NCBI GenBank assembly: GCA_018241265.1
Contig: JAFEEF010000018.1
Coordinates: 62,001 to 126,000, forward strand
Length of the DNA: 64,000 nt
Source: Pseudomonadota bacterium
GTDB taxonomy: Bacteria; Pseudomonadota; Gammaproteobacteria; Burkholderiales; Burkholderiaceae_C
Reading direction: 5' to 3'
Below the pieces are notes generated by a model. It was not told the origin of the DNA, did not search any database, and was given only the letters and a program-made list of their open reading frames with translations. Each line of letters opens with the position of its first letter. Position 1 is the first letter of the stretch. Shown here in pieces: positions 8,713-16,961 of this stretch. The translations under genes were made by a program, and so were the position numbers.

Positions 8713-8749
8713 TCTGGATCAAGGCGACGTCCGGCGTGTCGCCTAGAGT
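8709..8749 (+). promoter_or_regulatory. FNR/ANR class II promoter of the CBS-domain gene
   Basis: CTGAT-N4-ATCAA (8709-8722) matches 9/10 positions of the FNR consensus. A TAGAGT -10 element lies at 8744-8749 in the context GCCTAGAGTGG, which is repeated at the PHA synthase promoter. The box centre falls near -41 of the predicted start, the class II activation geometry. This is the best-formed member of the local box series. It overlaps the 3' end of the usp remnant. Confidence 0.65.
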
Positions 8750-8777
8750 GGCTTCGAATCCACTCCTGAAGCGTGCC

Positions 8778-9344
8778 ATGAACCTGATCGACTGCTGCCG
8801 CCGCGAGATCGTCTACGTCGACGCGTCCGCATCGCTGCAGACCGCCGCCGCCCTCATGCGCGAGCATCACGTCGGCGCGCTGCTGGTGACGACGCCAGGC
8901 GCGGACCGCCAGGCCCATGCTTGCGGCATCGTCACCGACCGAGACTTGGCGATCGAAGTGCTGGCGCGCGGCGCCGATCCCGGCGCACTGTGCATCGGCC
9001 AGGTCGCGAGCGCGACGATCCTCGGGGTGCCGGCGCGAGCGTCGGTGGAGGACGCCGTGCTCCGCATGGAGCAATCCGGCGTGCGGAGGCTGCTCGTCAC
9101 CGACGAGGATGGCGGCGTGCTCGGCATCCTGTCGGTCGACGACGTGGTGGCGATCGTGGCCGCGGAGCTTGGCGGACTCTCGCGCGCGCTGCAGGGCGGC
9201 ATCGCCCGCGAGGTACGTCAGCGGGCCCCCATCGAGGCGGCGCGGCCGCGGCCGATGTTCCTGCCGCACGGAACGCCGGCCATGCGGTGGCCTGCGATGG
9301 GCGCGGGACGGGCTGCCAGGCCGGCGCCCGCCGCGCTGCGCTGA
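8778..9344 (+). CDS. CBS-domain protein
   Basis: The protein has 188 residues. Two CBS motifs are visible at about 10-65 (ASLQTAAALMREHHVGALLV, then GIVTDRDLAIEVLA) and 77-130 (ASVEDAVLRMEQSGVRRLLV, then GILSVDDVVAIVA). Paired CBS domains usually bind adenine nucleotides and act as energy sensors. The C-terminal 50 residues are basic, proline-rich and probably disordered. The ATG at 8778 follows the predicted start site by about 20 bases. A control by oxygen is suggested by the upstream FNR-type box. The effector it controls is unknown. Confidence 0.85.
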   Translation: MNLIDCCRREIVYVDASASLQTAAALMREHHVGALLVTTPGADRQAHACGIVTDRDLAIEVLARGADPGALCIGQVASATILGVPARASVEDAVLRMEQSGVRRLLVTDEDGGVLGILSVDDVVAIVAAELGGLSRALQGGIAREVRQRAPIEAARPRPMFLPHGTPAMRWPAMGAGRAARPAPAALR

Positions 9345-9423
9345 GACAGGCAGCGAAGGCAGCGACCGACGAGTTGAAGCGCGTCGCGCAGCCGTGCGCG
9401 AGCGGCCGCGAATCGGTCGGCGG

Positions 9424-9726
9424 CTAGAGCCAGCCGCCGATGGATGGTCTGGGCCGAGGGATCGGCGTATCGGCGGTGGGTTTGACCGCGGCCGGCGGGG
9501 GAGGCGGAGGCGAAGCATGTGCCTTCTCTTCCGCCGCCTTCTTGTCGGCCAGGTGCCGACCGACGATGCACCCGCCCACGGCGCCGAGGACGGCATGGTG
9601 TCCGGCCAGATGCCCGGCGACGGCACCCACCGCCGCGCCCTTGACGCAACCCTTCGCCGAAGCCGGCGATGCGACCGTCCCGAGTGCCAGTCCGAACGCG
9701 AGCACGATGGGTGTGATGTTGCTCAT
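9424..9726 (-). CDS. Small secreted glycine-zipper-like protein
   Basis: The protein has 100 residues with a signal peptide at 1-24 (IVLAFGLALGTVASPASA). A glycine/alanine-rich segment at 25-60 (GAAVGAVAGHLAGHHAVLGA, then VGGCIVGRH) resembles glycine-zipper proteins that embed in or span membranes. A lysine/glutamate linker, a run of six prolines and a proline-rich tail follow. No specific family is recognised. It is followed by no coding sequence for 79 bases after the CBS gene (convergent). Its start lies 12 bases beyond the end of the next minus-strand gene, so the two may form one transcript. Confidence 0.7.
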   Translation of the reverse strand: MSNITPIVLAFGLALGTVASPASAKGCVKGAAVGAVAGHLAGHHAVLGAVGGCIVGRHLADKKAAEEKAHASPPPPPPAAVKPTADTPIPRPRPSIGGWL

Positions 9727-9738
9727 GGCTTCTTGCGT

Positions 9739-9921
9739 TCACGCCTTGGAGGGGATCCGCTTGGCGGTGACGACGACCGTGGGCAGTTGCACCGTGGTCG
9801 TGACGCGAGTGGCGGCGCTGTTGTTGGCGATGCTGCGAATCCGGAGTTCTGCGGCGCCAGCCAGGGAGGCTGCCGTGAGAATCGCGAAGACGGCTGCGAT
9901 GGCGGTGGTGCGGCTGATCAT
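9739..9921 (-). CDS. Very small secreted protein of unknown function
   Basis: The 60-residue frame starts at the ATG 9919-9921 preceded by a GCAGGAG Shine-Dalgarno sequence. Residues 1-23 form a signal peptide (TTAIAAVFAILTAASLAGAA). The mature part is about 37 residues, contains VVVTAKR and ends IPSKA. VVVTAKR resembles TonB-box-like or exported small proteins of Burkholderiales, but I do not assign a family. A TAGAGT -10-like hexamer lies upstream at 9963-9968 (minus strand), the same hexamer as in the FNR-type promoters, but without a recognisable box. Confidence 0.6.
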   Translation of the reverse strand: MISRTTAIAAVFAILTAASLAGAAELRIRSIANNSAATRVTTTVQLPTVVVTAKRIPSKA

Positions 9922-10042
9922 CTTGGGCTCCTGCGGAGTTCGTCTCGGAATCGATGAGCCGAACTCTAGAAGGTGCCGCGACCGGGACCCAGGGGGTTGC
10001 GACGGTCGGCGCCCGGTCATGGACGAAATGCAAGCCGCGCAA

Positions 10043-10822
10043 TCACGACGCGCTCTGCGAGTCTCCGTCGATGGGAAACATCTGACCTGAGATCGAGCGG
10101 CCTGCGTCGGAGGCCAGAAAGACCGCCAATGCGGCGATGTCTGCCGGGTCGACGAAGCGCTTGATCGACTGGTTGTCGAGCGCGGCTGCCTGCTCCTCCT
10201 CGAGGCTGCGCCCCGTCGCCGCGGCCCGGCCTTCGAAGACACGCTGCAGGCGCGGGCCGTCCACGGCGCCCGGCAGGATCGCGTTCACGCGGATCCCGAA
10301 TTCCCCGAGCTCGCGAGACAGCGTCTTCGTGAAGCCGATGAGGCCCCATTTCGTCGTCGCATAGGGGCTGCGGTTCGGATAGCCGAAGCGCCCGGCCAGC
10401 GAGGACATCACGACGATGGTCGCGGCGGGCGAGCGCTTGAGATGCGGAATGGCGGCCTGCGTCACCGTGAACGTCCCCGTCAGGTTGATGCGCAGCACGG
10501 CTTCCCACGCATCCGGATCCAGGTCGGCCACCGCGGCGGTCGGTCCCGAGATACCGGCGTTGTTGACCAGCACGTCCAACCCGCCCAAGGCGCCGATCGC
10601 CTCGTCGACCATGCGTTGCACGGCCGTGCGATCGGCGACGTCGCAGACGGAACCGGTGATGCCGGGCACGTCGGCGCGCAGCGCATCCAGCGCGCCGGCG
10701 TCGATGTCGCAGACATGGACGCGGGCGCCCGTCGCGGCGAATGCCGTCGCGATGGCGCGTCCGATGCCGCCCGCGCCGGCCGTGATCAGGACGCGCCGGC
10801 GATCGTGTGCGATCGTGATCAT
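10043..10822 (-). CDS. SDR-family NAD(P)-dependent oxidoreductase
   Basis: The protein has 259 residues of classical short-chain dehydrogenase type. The cofactor motif is TAGAGGIG (about 14-21), followed by NNAG near residue 88. The catalytic residues are Ser in VMSSLAG and the YATTK motif (Y-x3-K). The C-terminus ends GQMFPIDGD, like hydroxyacid or 3-oxoacyl reductases. It may act on a beta-hydroxy or beta-keto acid, given the thioesterase gene 40 bases upstream and the BKACE/dehydrogenase genes nearby; the substrate is not visible in the sequence. Confidence 0.87.
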   Translation of the reverse strand: MITIAHDRRRVLITAGAGGIGRAIATAFAATGARVHVCDIDAGALDALRADVPGITGSVCDVADRTAVQRMVDEAIGALGGLDVLVNNAGISGPTAAVADLDPDAWEAVLRINLTGTFTVTQAAIPHLKRSPAATIVVMSSLAGRFGYPNRSPYATTKWGLIGFTKTLSRELGEFGIRVNAILPGAVDGPRLQRVFEGRAAATGRSLEEEQAAALDNQSIKRFVDPADIAALAVFLASDAGRSISGQMFPIDGDSQSAS

Positions 10823-10862
10823 GACGAACCTTTCCGGATGAGAGGAGCTCGGACTGCCGCGT

Positions 10863-11276
10863 TCAGGCGCACGCGGCACGGATGAACTCGGGCACCTGCA
10901 CCGCCTTCAGCGTACCGTCGTCGCGCCGCACGCACAGCGCTCGCGTCTCCCGGCCTACGCAGATCAGCTCGCCGCCGCGCATGACGCGATGCTGCTGCAC
11001 GAAGACCTTCCCGCGCCACTCCTGCACGGTGGTGTGCAGCTCGATGCGCTCGCCGTAGGTGACTGCGGCCAGAAAGCGCGTGTGGATCTCCAGCAAAGGC
11101 GCGCCGACGCAGCCGGGCAGCTCGGTCATCGCACGCCACGGCGGGAGGCCGCAGGCCAGGAAATAGTGGTGCGAGGCGGCATCCATCCACCGAGAGTAGT
11201 TCGGGAAGAAGACAATCCCGGCGGGATCGCAGTCGCCGAACTGGACGTCGATGTCGTACGGGATGGTCTTGCTCAT
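10863..11276 (-). CDS. Acyl-CoA thioesterase, 4-hydroxybenzoyl-CoA thioesterase family
   Basis: The protein has 137 residues with a hot-dog fold. The segment FGDCDPAGIVFFPNYSRWMD at about 11-30 is the 4HBT signature with the catalytic Asp before PAGIV. It hydrolyses an acyl-CoA in the cytoplasm. I chose the ATG at 11274-11276 because the motif then falls at the usual distance from the N-terminus; a longer start at 11327 is possible. It forms a unit with the SDR gene. In carnitine pathways a betainyl-CoA thioesterase occupies this place, but that enzyme has a different signature, so the substrate remains open. Confidence 0.85.
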   Translation of the reverse strand: MSKTIPYDIDVQFGDCDPAGIVFFPNYSRWMDAASHHYFLACGLPPWRAMTELPGCVGAPLLEIHTRFLAAVTYGERIELHTTVQEWRGKVFVQQHRVMRGGELICVGRETRALCVRRDDGTLKAVQVPEFIRAACA

Positions 11277-11406
11277 GATGCTCCGGCTCCGATCGAGCAC
11301 ATTGTTCCGGGCTGCCGCAGGCAGCACAGTCGATGCACCGACACTCGGGCCCCGGGTTTCTCCGCGCTTCCAGTGATCCGTGCACGCCGCGCCTCGGGAG
11401 ATGAAG

Positions 11407-12111
11407 ATGAGCCGACGACCTCGCCAGCGTCCGACCTCCCTGACCCTGGACGAACTGCTGGGGCAGTCGGCGTGGTTCGTGCAGCTCGACGAGGCGGCCC
11501 GTCGGCAGGTGCGCGGCGATGCTTCCGAGCGTGCCGTCGCACTCGGCGATACCCTCGGCCATCATGGCGAGCGCCAGCATGCCTGGTTCGGCGTGCTCGA
11601 AGGCCTGATCAAGTGGGCCATCACGGCACGGGACGGACGAACCGTGACCCTCGGCGGCCAGTCGGTGGGCAGCTGGTTCGGGGAAGGCACGCTGATCCGC
11701 AATGCGCCGCGCCAGTCGGATCTCGTCGCACTGCGGCACAGCCGGGTCGCGTTGATCCCGTTCGATACCTTCGACTGGCTGCGCCGGCATCGCCCCGCGT
11801 TCAACGACTTCCTGCTGACGCAGGTGAACGAGCGGCTGCACTGGTTCATGGGCAACTACGCGGCACACGGCCTGCTCGACACCGACGCCCAGGTCGCGCG
11901 CGCGCTCGTGGGCATGGAGCATCCGCTGCTCAACCCGCGCGGCGAATGCCGCCTGCAACTCTCGCAGGAAGAGCTCGCCAATCTGGCCGCCGTTTCGCGG
12001 CAGAGTTGCAACAGCGCGCTGATGCGCTTCAAGGACGCCGGGCTCGTGCGCAGCGAATACGGCGGCATCGTCGTCATCGACCTGCCCGGTCTGCAACGGC
12101 TCGCGGAGTAG
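11407..12111 (+). CDS. Crp/Fnr-family transcriptional regulator
   Basis: The protein has 234 residues: an N-terminal effector domain with a beta-roll (GLIKWAITARDGRTVTLGG, then GSWFGEGTLI), a long dimer helix and a C-terminal winged helix (LSQEELANLAAVSRQSCNSA). No N-terminal cysteine cluster is present, so it is not a 4Fe-4S Fnr. FGEGTL departs from the cAMP-binding FGELAL pattern. The start at 11407 is favoured because GGGAG lies 6 bases upstream, while the in-frame ATG at 11401 has none at a usable distance. It is divergent from the thioesterase-SDR unit and precedes the MFS transporter, and probably controls this cassette. Confidence 0.87.
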   Translation: MSRRPRQRPTSLTLDELLGQSAWFVQLDEAARRQVRGDASERAVALGDTLGHHGERQHAWFGVLEGLIKWAITARDGRTVTLGGQSVGSWFGEGTLIRNAPRQSDLVALRHSRVALIPFDTFDWLRRHRPAFNDFLLTQVNERLHWFMGNYAAHGLLDTDAQVARALVGMEHPLLNPRGECRLQLSQEELANLAAVSRQSCNSALMRFKDAGLVRSEYGGIVVIDLPGLQRLAE

Positions 12112-12210
12112 CTGGTCCAGCGGGTCGCGGCGCGATCCCGCGTTTACCCTGATTCGAACTGTCGGCCCATCGACTGCGGCCGATCGCGTCGCTCGGAATC
12201 ATGCGTGTCC

Positions 12211-12225
12211 ATGGCGCAGCGCCAT
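12211..12225. promoter_or_regulatory. Inverted repeat before the MFS transporter gene
   Basis: ATGGCGC-A-GCGCCAT is a perfect 7-base inverted repeat with a single central base, 16 bases before the GTG start and just upstream of the GAGGAG ribosome site. It could be an operator or a small RNA hairpin affecting translation. Confidence 0.4.
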
Positions 12226-12241
12226 CACGAGGAGACACGCA

Positions 12242-13609
12242 GTGAACCATGCAGCTTCGGCGACCTCAGCGGTCGCAGGCATCCGCCGGCAACCCGCCCG
12301 ATCGGCCGAGGACGCCGTCTATCGCAAGATCGGCTGGCGGGTCATGCCGATCATCCTGGTCGCCTACGTCCTGGCCTTCCTGGACCGCATCAACATCGGC
12401 TATGCGCAGCTCCAGATGAAGCAGGACCTGGGTTTCTCCGACGCGGTCTACGGGCTCGGAGCCGGCATCTTCTTCGTCACCTACCTGCTGTTCGAAGTCC
12501 CGAGCAACCTGCTGCTCGAAAGAATCGGCGCCCGGCTCACCTTCCTGCGCATCATGGTGCTCTGGGGCCTCGCGTCGGCTGCCACCGCGTTCGTCAGCCA
12601 GCCCTGGCAGTTCTACGGCATCCGGCTGCTGCTCGGCATGTTCGAGGCCGGGTTCTTCCCGGGCATCATCCTGTTCCTCACCTACTGGTATCCGAGCCAC
12701 CGCCGCGGCAGGGTGACCGGGCTCTTTCTGTTCGGCATGCCGATCACCGGCGTGCTCGGCGGGCCGCTGTCCGGAACCATCATGGGCGGGATGGAAGGTC
12801 TGGCCGGGATGCACGGCTGGCAGTGGCTGTTCCTGGTGGAAGGCCTGCCGACCGTGCTGATGGGCGCGCTGCTCTATCGCCTGCTGCCGAACAAGCCGGC
12901 AGCGGCGCCGTGGCTCGGCGACGGCGAGAAGGCGCTGGTCGCGTCGGTGCTCGATGCCGACCACCGGGCCGACGCGCAGCCCGGCCACCACGGCAAGCTC
13001 TCCGCAGCGCTCGCCGATCCGCGGACCTATGTGCTGGCCTTCGTCTACTTCTGCTGTGCGTGTGCCGTCTACACGGTGACGTTCTGGCTGCCGACCATGA
13101 TCAAGGGCCTGGGCATCGCATCGATCGCATCGATCGGCTGGATCACGGCGGTACCGTACGCCTTCGGCGCCATCGGCGTGCTGGTGATCAGCCGCAGCTC
13201 CGATCGCTTCAGGGAGCGTCGCTGGCACGTCGGCGGCACGCTCGCGCTCGGTGCGGTCGCCCTGTTCGCCACGTCGTTCCTCGGCAGCGCGTTCGCGCCG
13301 GTGATGCTGCTGCTCTGCGTCGCCGCGTTCTTCATCTTCGGCGGCGGTTCGCTGTTCTGGTCCATCCCGCCCACCTACCTGAGCCGCGAAGCGGCGGCCG
13401 CGGGCATCGCGGTGATCAGTTCGCTGGGCATCCTCGGCGGCTTCGTCAGTCCGACCGTGATCGGCTGGATCAAGGGCGCCACCGGCAGCATCCAGGTGGG
13501 GCTGGGTGCGCTGACCGCGCTGGTCGTGGTCGGCGGGCTGACGATCCTCGTCGCCCTGCCGAAGAGCGCCGTGCGCGTCGGCACCGCCCAAGACTCCGCG
13601 GCGCACTAG
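12242..13609 (+). CDS. MFS transporter, anion:cation symporter (ACS) type
   Basis: The protein has 455 residues with twelve predicted membrane segments. [15 protein letters not shown] in the first helix region is the hallmark of the ACS subfamily, which imports organic anions such as tartrate, glucarate, phthalate or hydroxy acids with H+ or Na+. The start is GTG at 12242, preceded by GAGGAG at 7-12 bases. It lies 43 bases before the BKACE gene and is probably its co-transcribed uptake system. Carnitine loci usually use BCCT, ABC or other importers, so a different hydroxy acid is possible. Confidence 0.9.
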   Translation: MNHAASATSAVAGIRRQPARSAEDAVYRKIGWRVMPIILVAYVLAFLDRINIGYAQLQMKQDLGFSDAVYGLGAGIFFVTYLLFEVPSNLLLERIGARLTFLRIMVLWGLASAATAFVSQPWQFYGIRLLLGMFEAGFFPGIILFLTYWYPSHRRGRVTGLFLFGMPITGVLGGPLSGTIMGGMEGLAGMHGWQWLFLVEGLPTVLMGALLYRLLPNKPAAAPWLGDGEKALVASVLDADHRADAQPGHHGKLSAALADPRTYVLAFVYFCCACAVYTVTFWLPTMIKGLGIASIASIGWITAVPYAFGAIGVLVISRSSDRFRERRWHVGGTLALGAVALFATSFLGSAFAPVMLLLCVAAFFIFGGGSLFWSIPPTYLSREAAAAGIAVISSLGILGGFVSPTVIGWIKGATGSIQVGLGALTALVVVGGLTILVALPKSAVRVGTAQDSAAH

Positions 13610-13652
13610 CCGCACGACCCCGGACACCTACATCGCATCGGAGACACGCGAC

Positions 13653-14543
13653 ATGAGCAAGCCCAAGGTCATCGTGACCATCGCACCCACCGGCGGCATG
13701 GCCACCAAGAAGATGAACCCGAACCTGCCGACGCAGCCGCAGGAGATCGCCGACGACACCTACCGCTGCTACAACGCGGGCGCCAGCCTGGTGGCGGTGC
13801 ATGCGCGCCGGCCCGACGACGAGGCGACCTGCGAGCCGTCGATCTATACCCGCATCAACCGCCTGATCCGCGACAAGTGCGACATCGTCCTGAACAACTC
13901 CACCGGCGGCGGCATCGACGGCGACATGGTGCGCCCGCTGCCCAACGGCCTGTGGGAGATCCAGTGGGAAGAGCGCCTGAAGGGCATGCAGGGCGAGGGC
14001 GTCGAGATGTGCACGCTCGACGCGCAGACGGTCATCGCGAGCTTCGGCGGCAAAGAGATCCTGGTGGCGACGCCGCCGACCTGGATCCGCCAGATCGCCG
14101 GCATGATGAAGGCGCGCGGCATCAAGCCCGAGTGGGAGGTGTTCGGGCTGGCCGACCTCGTGCAGGACGTCCCGCGTGCCATCGGCGAAGGCCTCGACGA
14201 GGGGCCGCACTTCGTCAACATCGTGATCGGCGCGAATGCCTTCCAGGGCGCGCTGCCGTACACGCCGAAGATGCTGCAGACGATGGTGGACAACCTGCCG
14301 CGCCACAGCGTCTTCAACGTCAGCGCCATCGGCTCTGCGCAACTGCCGGCCGCGATGAACTCGCTGCTGCTCGGCGGCCACGTGCGCGTCGGGCTCGAGG
14401 ACAACCTGTACTACGAGCACGGCGTGCTGGCCACCAACGTGCAGCTCGTCGAACGGCTCGTCCGGCTGATCCGCGAGATGGGCTACGAGCCGGCAACGCC
14501 GAGCGAGGCACGCGCCATCATCGGCCTGCCTCCGCTGCGCTGA
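13653..14543 (+). CDS. Beta-keto acid cleavage enzyme family (BKACE, DUF849)
   Basis: The protein has 296 residues, normal for BKACE, TIM-barrel zinc enzymes that condense a beta-keto acid with acetyl-CoA to give acetoacetate and a new acyl-CoA. APTGGM lies near the N-terminus and [12 protein letters not shown] supplies the expected zinc Glu. The usual HxHxR zinc motif reads A48-V-H50-A-R, so the first zinc His appears to be Ala. The next gene, 4 bases downstream, is a carnitine-type dehydrogenase that would make its keto-acid substrate. The missing ligand makes the exact activity uncertain. Confidence 0.88.
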   Translation: MSKPKVIVTIAPTGGMATKKMNPNLPTQPQEIADDTYRCYNAGASLVAVHARRPDDEATCEPSIYTRINRLIRDKCDIVLNNSTGGGIDGDMVRPLPNGLWEIQWEERLKGMQGEGVEMCTLDAQTVIASFGGKEILVATPPTWIRQIAGMMKARGIKPEWEVFGLADLVQDVPRAIGEGLDEGPHFVNIVIGANAFQGALPYTPKMLQTMVDNLPRHSVFNVSAIGSAQLPAAMNSLLLGGHVRVGLEDNLYYEHGVLATNVQLVERLVRLIREMGYEPATPSEARAIIGLPPLR

Positions 14544-14547
14544 CGCC

Positions 14548-15501
14548 ATGGCCGGCACGCGCATCAAGGTCGCGGTGGTCGGCACCGGCGTCATCGGCGC
14601 CGGGTGGGCCGCGCACTTCCTGGCCCAAGGTTACGACGTCGCGGCCGCAGATCCGGGCGAGGGTGCCGAGGCGCGGCTGCGGGGCTGGGTCGACGCCTGC
14701 TGGCCGGCGCTTCAGGCGCTCGGCCCGGCGGACGGCGCATCGAGGGACAGGCTCTCGTTCACGCCGGACATCCGGCGGGCCGTGCTCGACGCCGCCTTCA
14801 TCCAGGAAAGCGGCCCGGAGCGGGTCGACGTCAAGCGCGGGCTCATCGAGGCCATCGAGTCGACGGCGCCTCCGACCGCGATCGTCGCGTCTTCGTCCTC
14901 GGGTCTGTCCGCCAGCGAGATCCAGGCGGGCGCCAGGCACCCCGAGCGCATCGTGCTCGGTCACCCCTTCAATCCGACGCATCTCATTCCGCTGGTGGAA
15001 GTCGGGGGCGGCAGGCTGACGTCCGAAGAGAACGTGCGCAAGGCGATCGCGTTCTACGCATCGACCGGGAAGCGCCCGATCCGCCTGCGCAAGGAAGTGC
15101 CGGGCCACGTCGCCAACCGGCTGCAGGTGGCGCTCTGGCAGGAGGCCATCTCGCTGGTGCAGCGCGGCGTCGCCTCGGTGCAGGACATCGACACGGCGAT
15201 CTCGGAGGGGCCGGGGCTGCGCTGGGCCCTGCTCGGGCCGTTCGTGAACCTGCATGCATCGGGCGGCGAGGGCGGCATCACGCGTCTGCTGCGGCATCTC
15301 GGCCCGTCGCAACGCGCGTGGGCGCGCGACCTCGGCCGCTATCCGGAGACCGACGACTACATCGGGCAGATCGCCGAAGGGGTCGAAGCCGAACTGCGCG
15401 GGCGCGACTTCGACGAGCTGCTGCGTCAGCGCGACGAGCTGCTGATCCAGCTGTTGGCGGCGAAGACCGCGAAGCGAACGCGGCAGGTGCCAGAATCCTG
15501 A
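14548..15501 (+). CDS. 3-hydroxyacyl-CoA-dehydrogenase-like enzyme, L-carnitine dehydrogenase type
   Basis: The protein has 317 residues. A Rossmann motif GTGVIGAGWAAHFLAQGYDV lies at about 12-31, followed by ASSSSGL, and the HPFNPTHLIPLVEV segment typical of the HAD superfamily and of L-carnitine 3-dehydrogenases. The C-terminal helical domain (about 190-300) completes the fold. It oxidises a 3-hydroxy acid with NAD+. Placement directly after a BKACE gene is the arrangement of carnitine dehydrogenase and dehydrocarnitine cleavage enzyme. The true substrate may be carnitine or another beta-hydroxy acid. Confidence 0.85.
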   Translation: MAGTRIKVAVVGTGVIGAGWAAHFLAQGYDVAAADPGEGAEARLRGWVDACWPALQALGPADGASRDRLSFTPDIRRAVLDAAFIQESGPERVDVKRGLIEAIESTAPPTAIVASSSSGLSASEIQAGARHPERIVLGHPFNPTHLIPLVEVGGGRLTSEENVRKAIAFYASTGKRPIRLRKEVPGHVANRLQVALWQEAISLVQRGVASVQDIDTAISEGPGLRWALLGPFVNLHASGGEGGITRLLRHLGPSQRAWARDLGRYPETDDYIGQIAEGVEAELRGRDFDELLRQRDELLIQLLAAKTAKRTRQVPES

Positions 15502-15594
15502 CGACGGGCGAGGCGCCGCCCGGCCAGGCGGCTCACCATCAACACGTGCATCCTGCCAACTCGCTCGGACGAACGCGCGGGACGAGTGCCCCCG

Positions 15595-16275
15595 ATGCAT
15601 CGTCGGCCGTATCGCCGGGTTCTGTTCGCGAGCGTGCTGGCAACGCACGTCGTCGTATTGACGCTGCTCCTGCGCCTCGATCGTCGGGCGAACAGTACGT
15701 CGTTGCCCGGCATGGTCGCGGTCACCTTGGTCGGCTCGAATGAGTCATCGCGTTCGACCGCCAGCGACTTGGCCGCCCCTGTGACGACGCCCGAGCCCGG
15801 CCCCAGGTCACCGCAGATCCGCAAGCCCAAGCCCTCCAGGATGTCCAAGACAGCGGATGACGCGGTGCGCGACGCCGCCTCTGCGGACCAGGCAATCGCG
15901 CCGGCATCGTCGCCGGCAGCGTATACGAGCGCCGAAAGCGCCCCGCCGCCGCCGGCTGTCCCGCAAGAGCCGGAGCGGTCGGCGCCGCTGCCCACGCCTC
16001 CGAGCTCCGAAGCGGACTACCTTTCGAACCCGGCGCCTTCCTACCCCAGGGCTTCACGCGAGCTCCGGGAGCAAGGGCTGGTCGCGGTGCGTGTGCACGT
16101 CACCGCAGGCGGCGTGCCCGACGAAGTCCGGCTGCAGCGTTCGAGCGGCTTTCCACGGCTGGATCAGGCCGCTGTCGACGTGGTCTGGCGCTGGCGCTTC
16201 GTGCCGGCGCACCAAGGCGACGACGACGTGGCGGGCTGGGTCGTCGTCCCGATACGGTTCACGCTCAAGCCGTAG
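15595..16275 (+). CDS. TonB-family energy transducer
   Basis: The protein has 226 residues. An N-terminal inner-membrane anchor lies at about 8-25 (VLFASVLATHVVVLTLLLRL). A proline/serine-rich periplasmic linker follows, containing PPPPAVPQEPE. The C-terminal TonB domain (about 140-226) has PSYPRASRELREQG and FPRLDQAAVDVVWRWRF. It passes proton-motive energy to outer-membrane receptors. The ATG at 15595 is favoured over GTG 15586 because GGGACGAG sits 8 bases upstream. It lies just before an ECF sigma/FecR/receptor set and probably serves that receptor. Confidence 0.88.
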   Translation: MHRRPYRRVLFASVLATHVVVLTLLLRLDRRANSTSLPGMVAVTLVGSNESSRSTASDLAAPVTTPEPGPRSPQIRKPKPSRMSKTADDAVRDAASADQAIAPASSPAAYTSAESAPPPPAVPQEPERSAPLPTPPSSEADYLSNPAPSYPRASRELREQGLVAVRVHVTAGGVPDEVRLQRSSGFPRLDQAAVDVVWRWRFVPAHQGDDDVAGWVVVPIRFTLKP

Positions 16276-16312
16276 CCGCCGGTCGGAACGGCGTGGCGCG
16301 GGCCGCCGCTTT

Positions 16313-16336
16313 CGATATGTCTGGTAGGATATATCG
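16313..16336. promoter_or_regulatory. AT-rich inverted repeat upstream of the ECF sigma gene
   Basis: CGATAT and ATATCG are exact inverted arms separated by 12 bases, in an otherwise GC-rich gap (16276-16421). A Fur or promoter element is plausible here, but the match to the Fur consensus is poor. Confidence 0.3.
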
Positions 16337-16421
16337 AGCGTCGACCGCCTAGGCGCTCGCCAGATCCGACGCTGGCCTCACCGGTGCGTCCGAAGGAACA
16401 ACCCATCGGCAAGCGAAGACA

Positions 16422-16961
16422 GTGAAGCCCGAAGTTGTCGCGACGACGTGGTACGGCATCGACCTCCGCTGGGCCTACGCGGATCTGCTCGGCGGAATCT
16501 ATCGGCGGACCGGGTGCGTCCACCGTGCCTACGACGTTCTCCACGATGCGCTGGTCCGCGTCGCGCTGGCCCGGCGCCTGGCGCCGATCCCCGAGCCGCA
16601 TGCGTATGTGCGCACCGTCGTCAAGAGCGTCCTGATCGATCGCTATCGGGAGGAGAGTCGCTTCGTCCCGCTCCCGGATGATTCGGCGGATGCGGTGCCC
16701 GATGCCGATCCGAGCCTGATCGGCGACTCCGCCCCTTCCGCCGAGCGCATCGCCGACCTGAACCAGCGCCTGCGCAGCATCGAACGAGTGATCGATTGCC
16801 TGCCGCCGCGCTGCCGGCAGGTCTTCTGGTACTACTGCATCGAAGGCTGGACGCAGCCGCAGATTGCGGCAACGCTCGACATCTCGCTGAAGGTCGTCGA
16901 GCGTCACCTCGTGCGCGCGATGGTCGACATCCGAACAGCGCGGGAGGACGTGCTCGGATGA
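16422..16961 (+). CDS. ECF-type RNA polymerase sigma factor (FecI-like)
   Basis: The protein has 179 residues. Region 2 lies at about 20-80 (YRRTGCVHRAYDVLHDALVR, then AYVRTVVKSVLIDRYR). Region 4 lies at about 115-170 (IDCLPPRCRQVFWYYCIEGW, then IAATLDISLKVVERHLVRAM). The order fecI-fecR-receptor downstream is the classic surface-signalling arrangement, in which an outer-membrane receptor reports its ligand through FecR to this sigma factor. The start is a GTG. The stop overlaps the fecR start as ATGA. Confidence 0.9.
   Translation: MKPEVVATTWYGIDLRWAYADLLGGIYRRTGCVHRAYDVLHDALVRVALARRLAPIPEPHAYVRTVVKSVLIDRYREESRFVPLPDDSADAVPDADPSLIGDSAPSAERIADLNQRLRSIERVIDCLPPRCRQVFWYYCIEGWTQPQIAATLDISLKVVERHLVRAMVDIRTAREDVLG

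Noticed and set aside
9963-9968. FNR-type promoter for the small secreted protein at 9739-9921
   Set aside because: A TAGAGT hexamer is present, but the expected box position holds no TTGAT/ATCAA-like half sites.
16313-16336. Fur box before the ECF sigma gene
   Set aside because: The inverted repeat is real, but it does not match the GATAAT-type Fur consensus well enough to name it.
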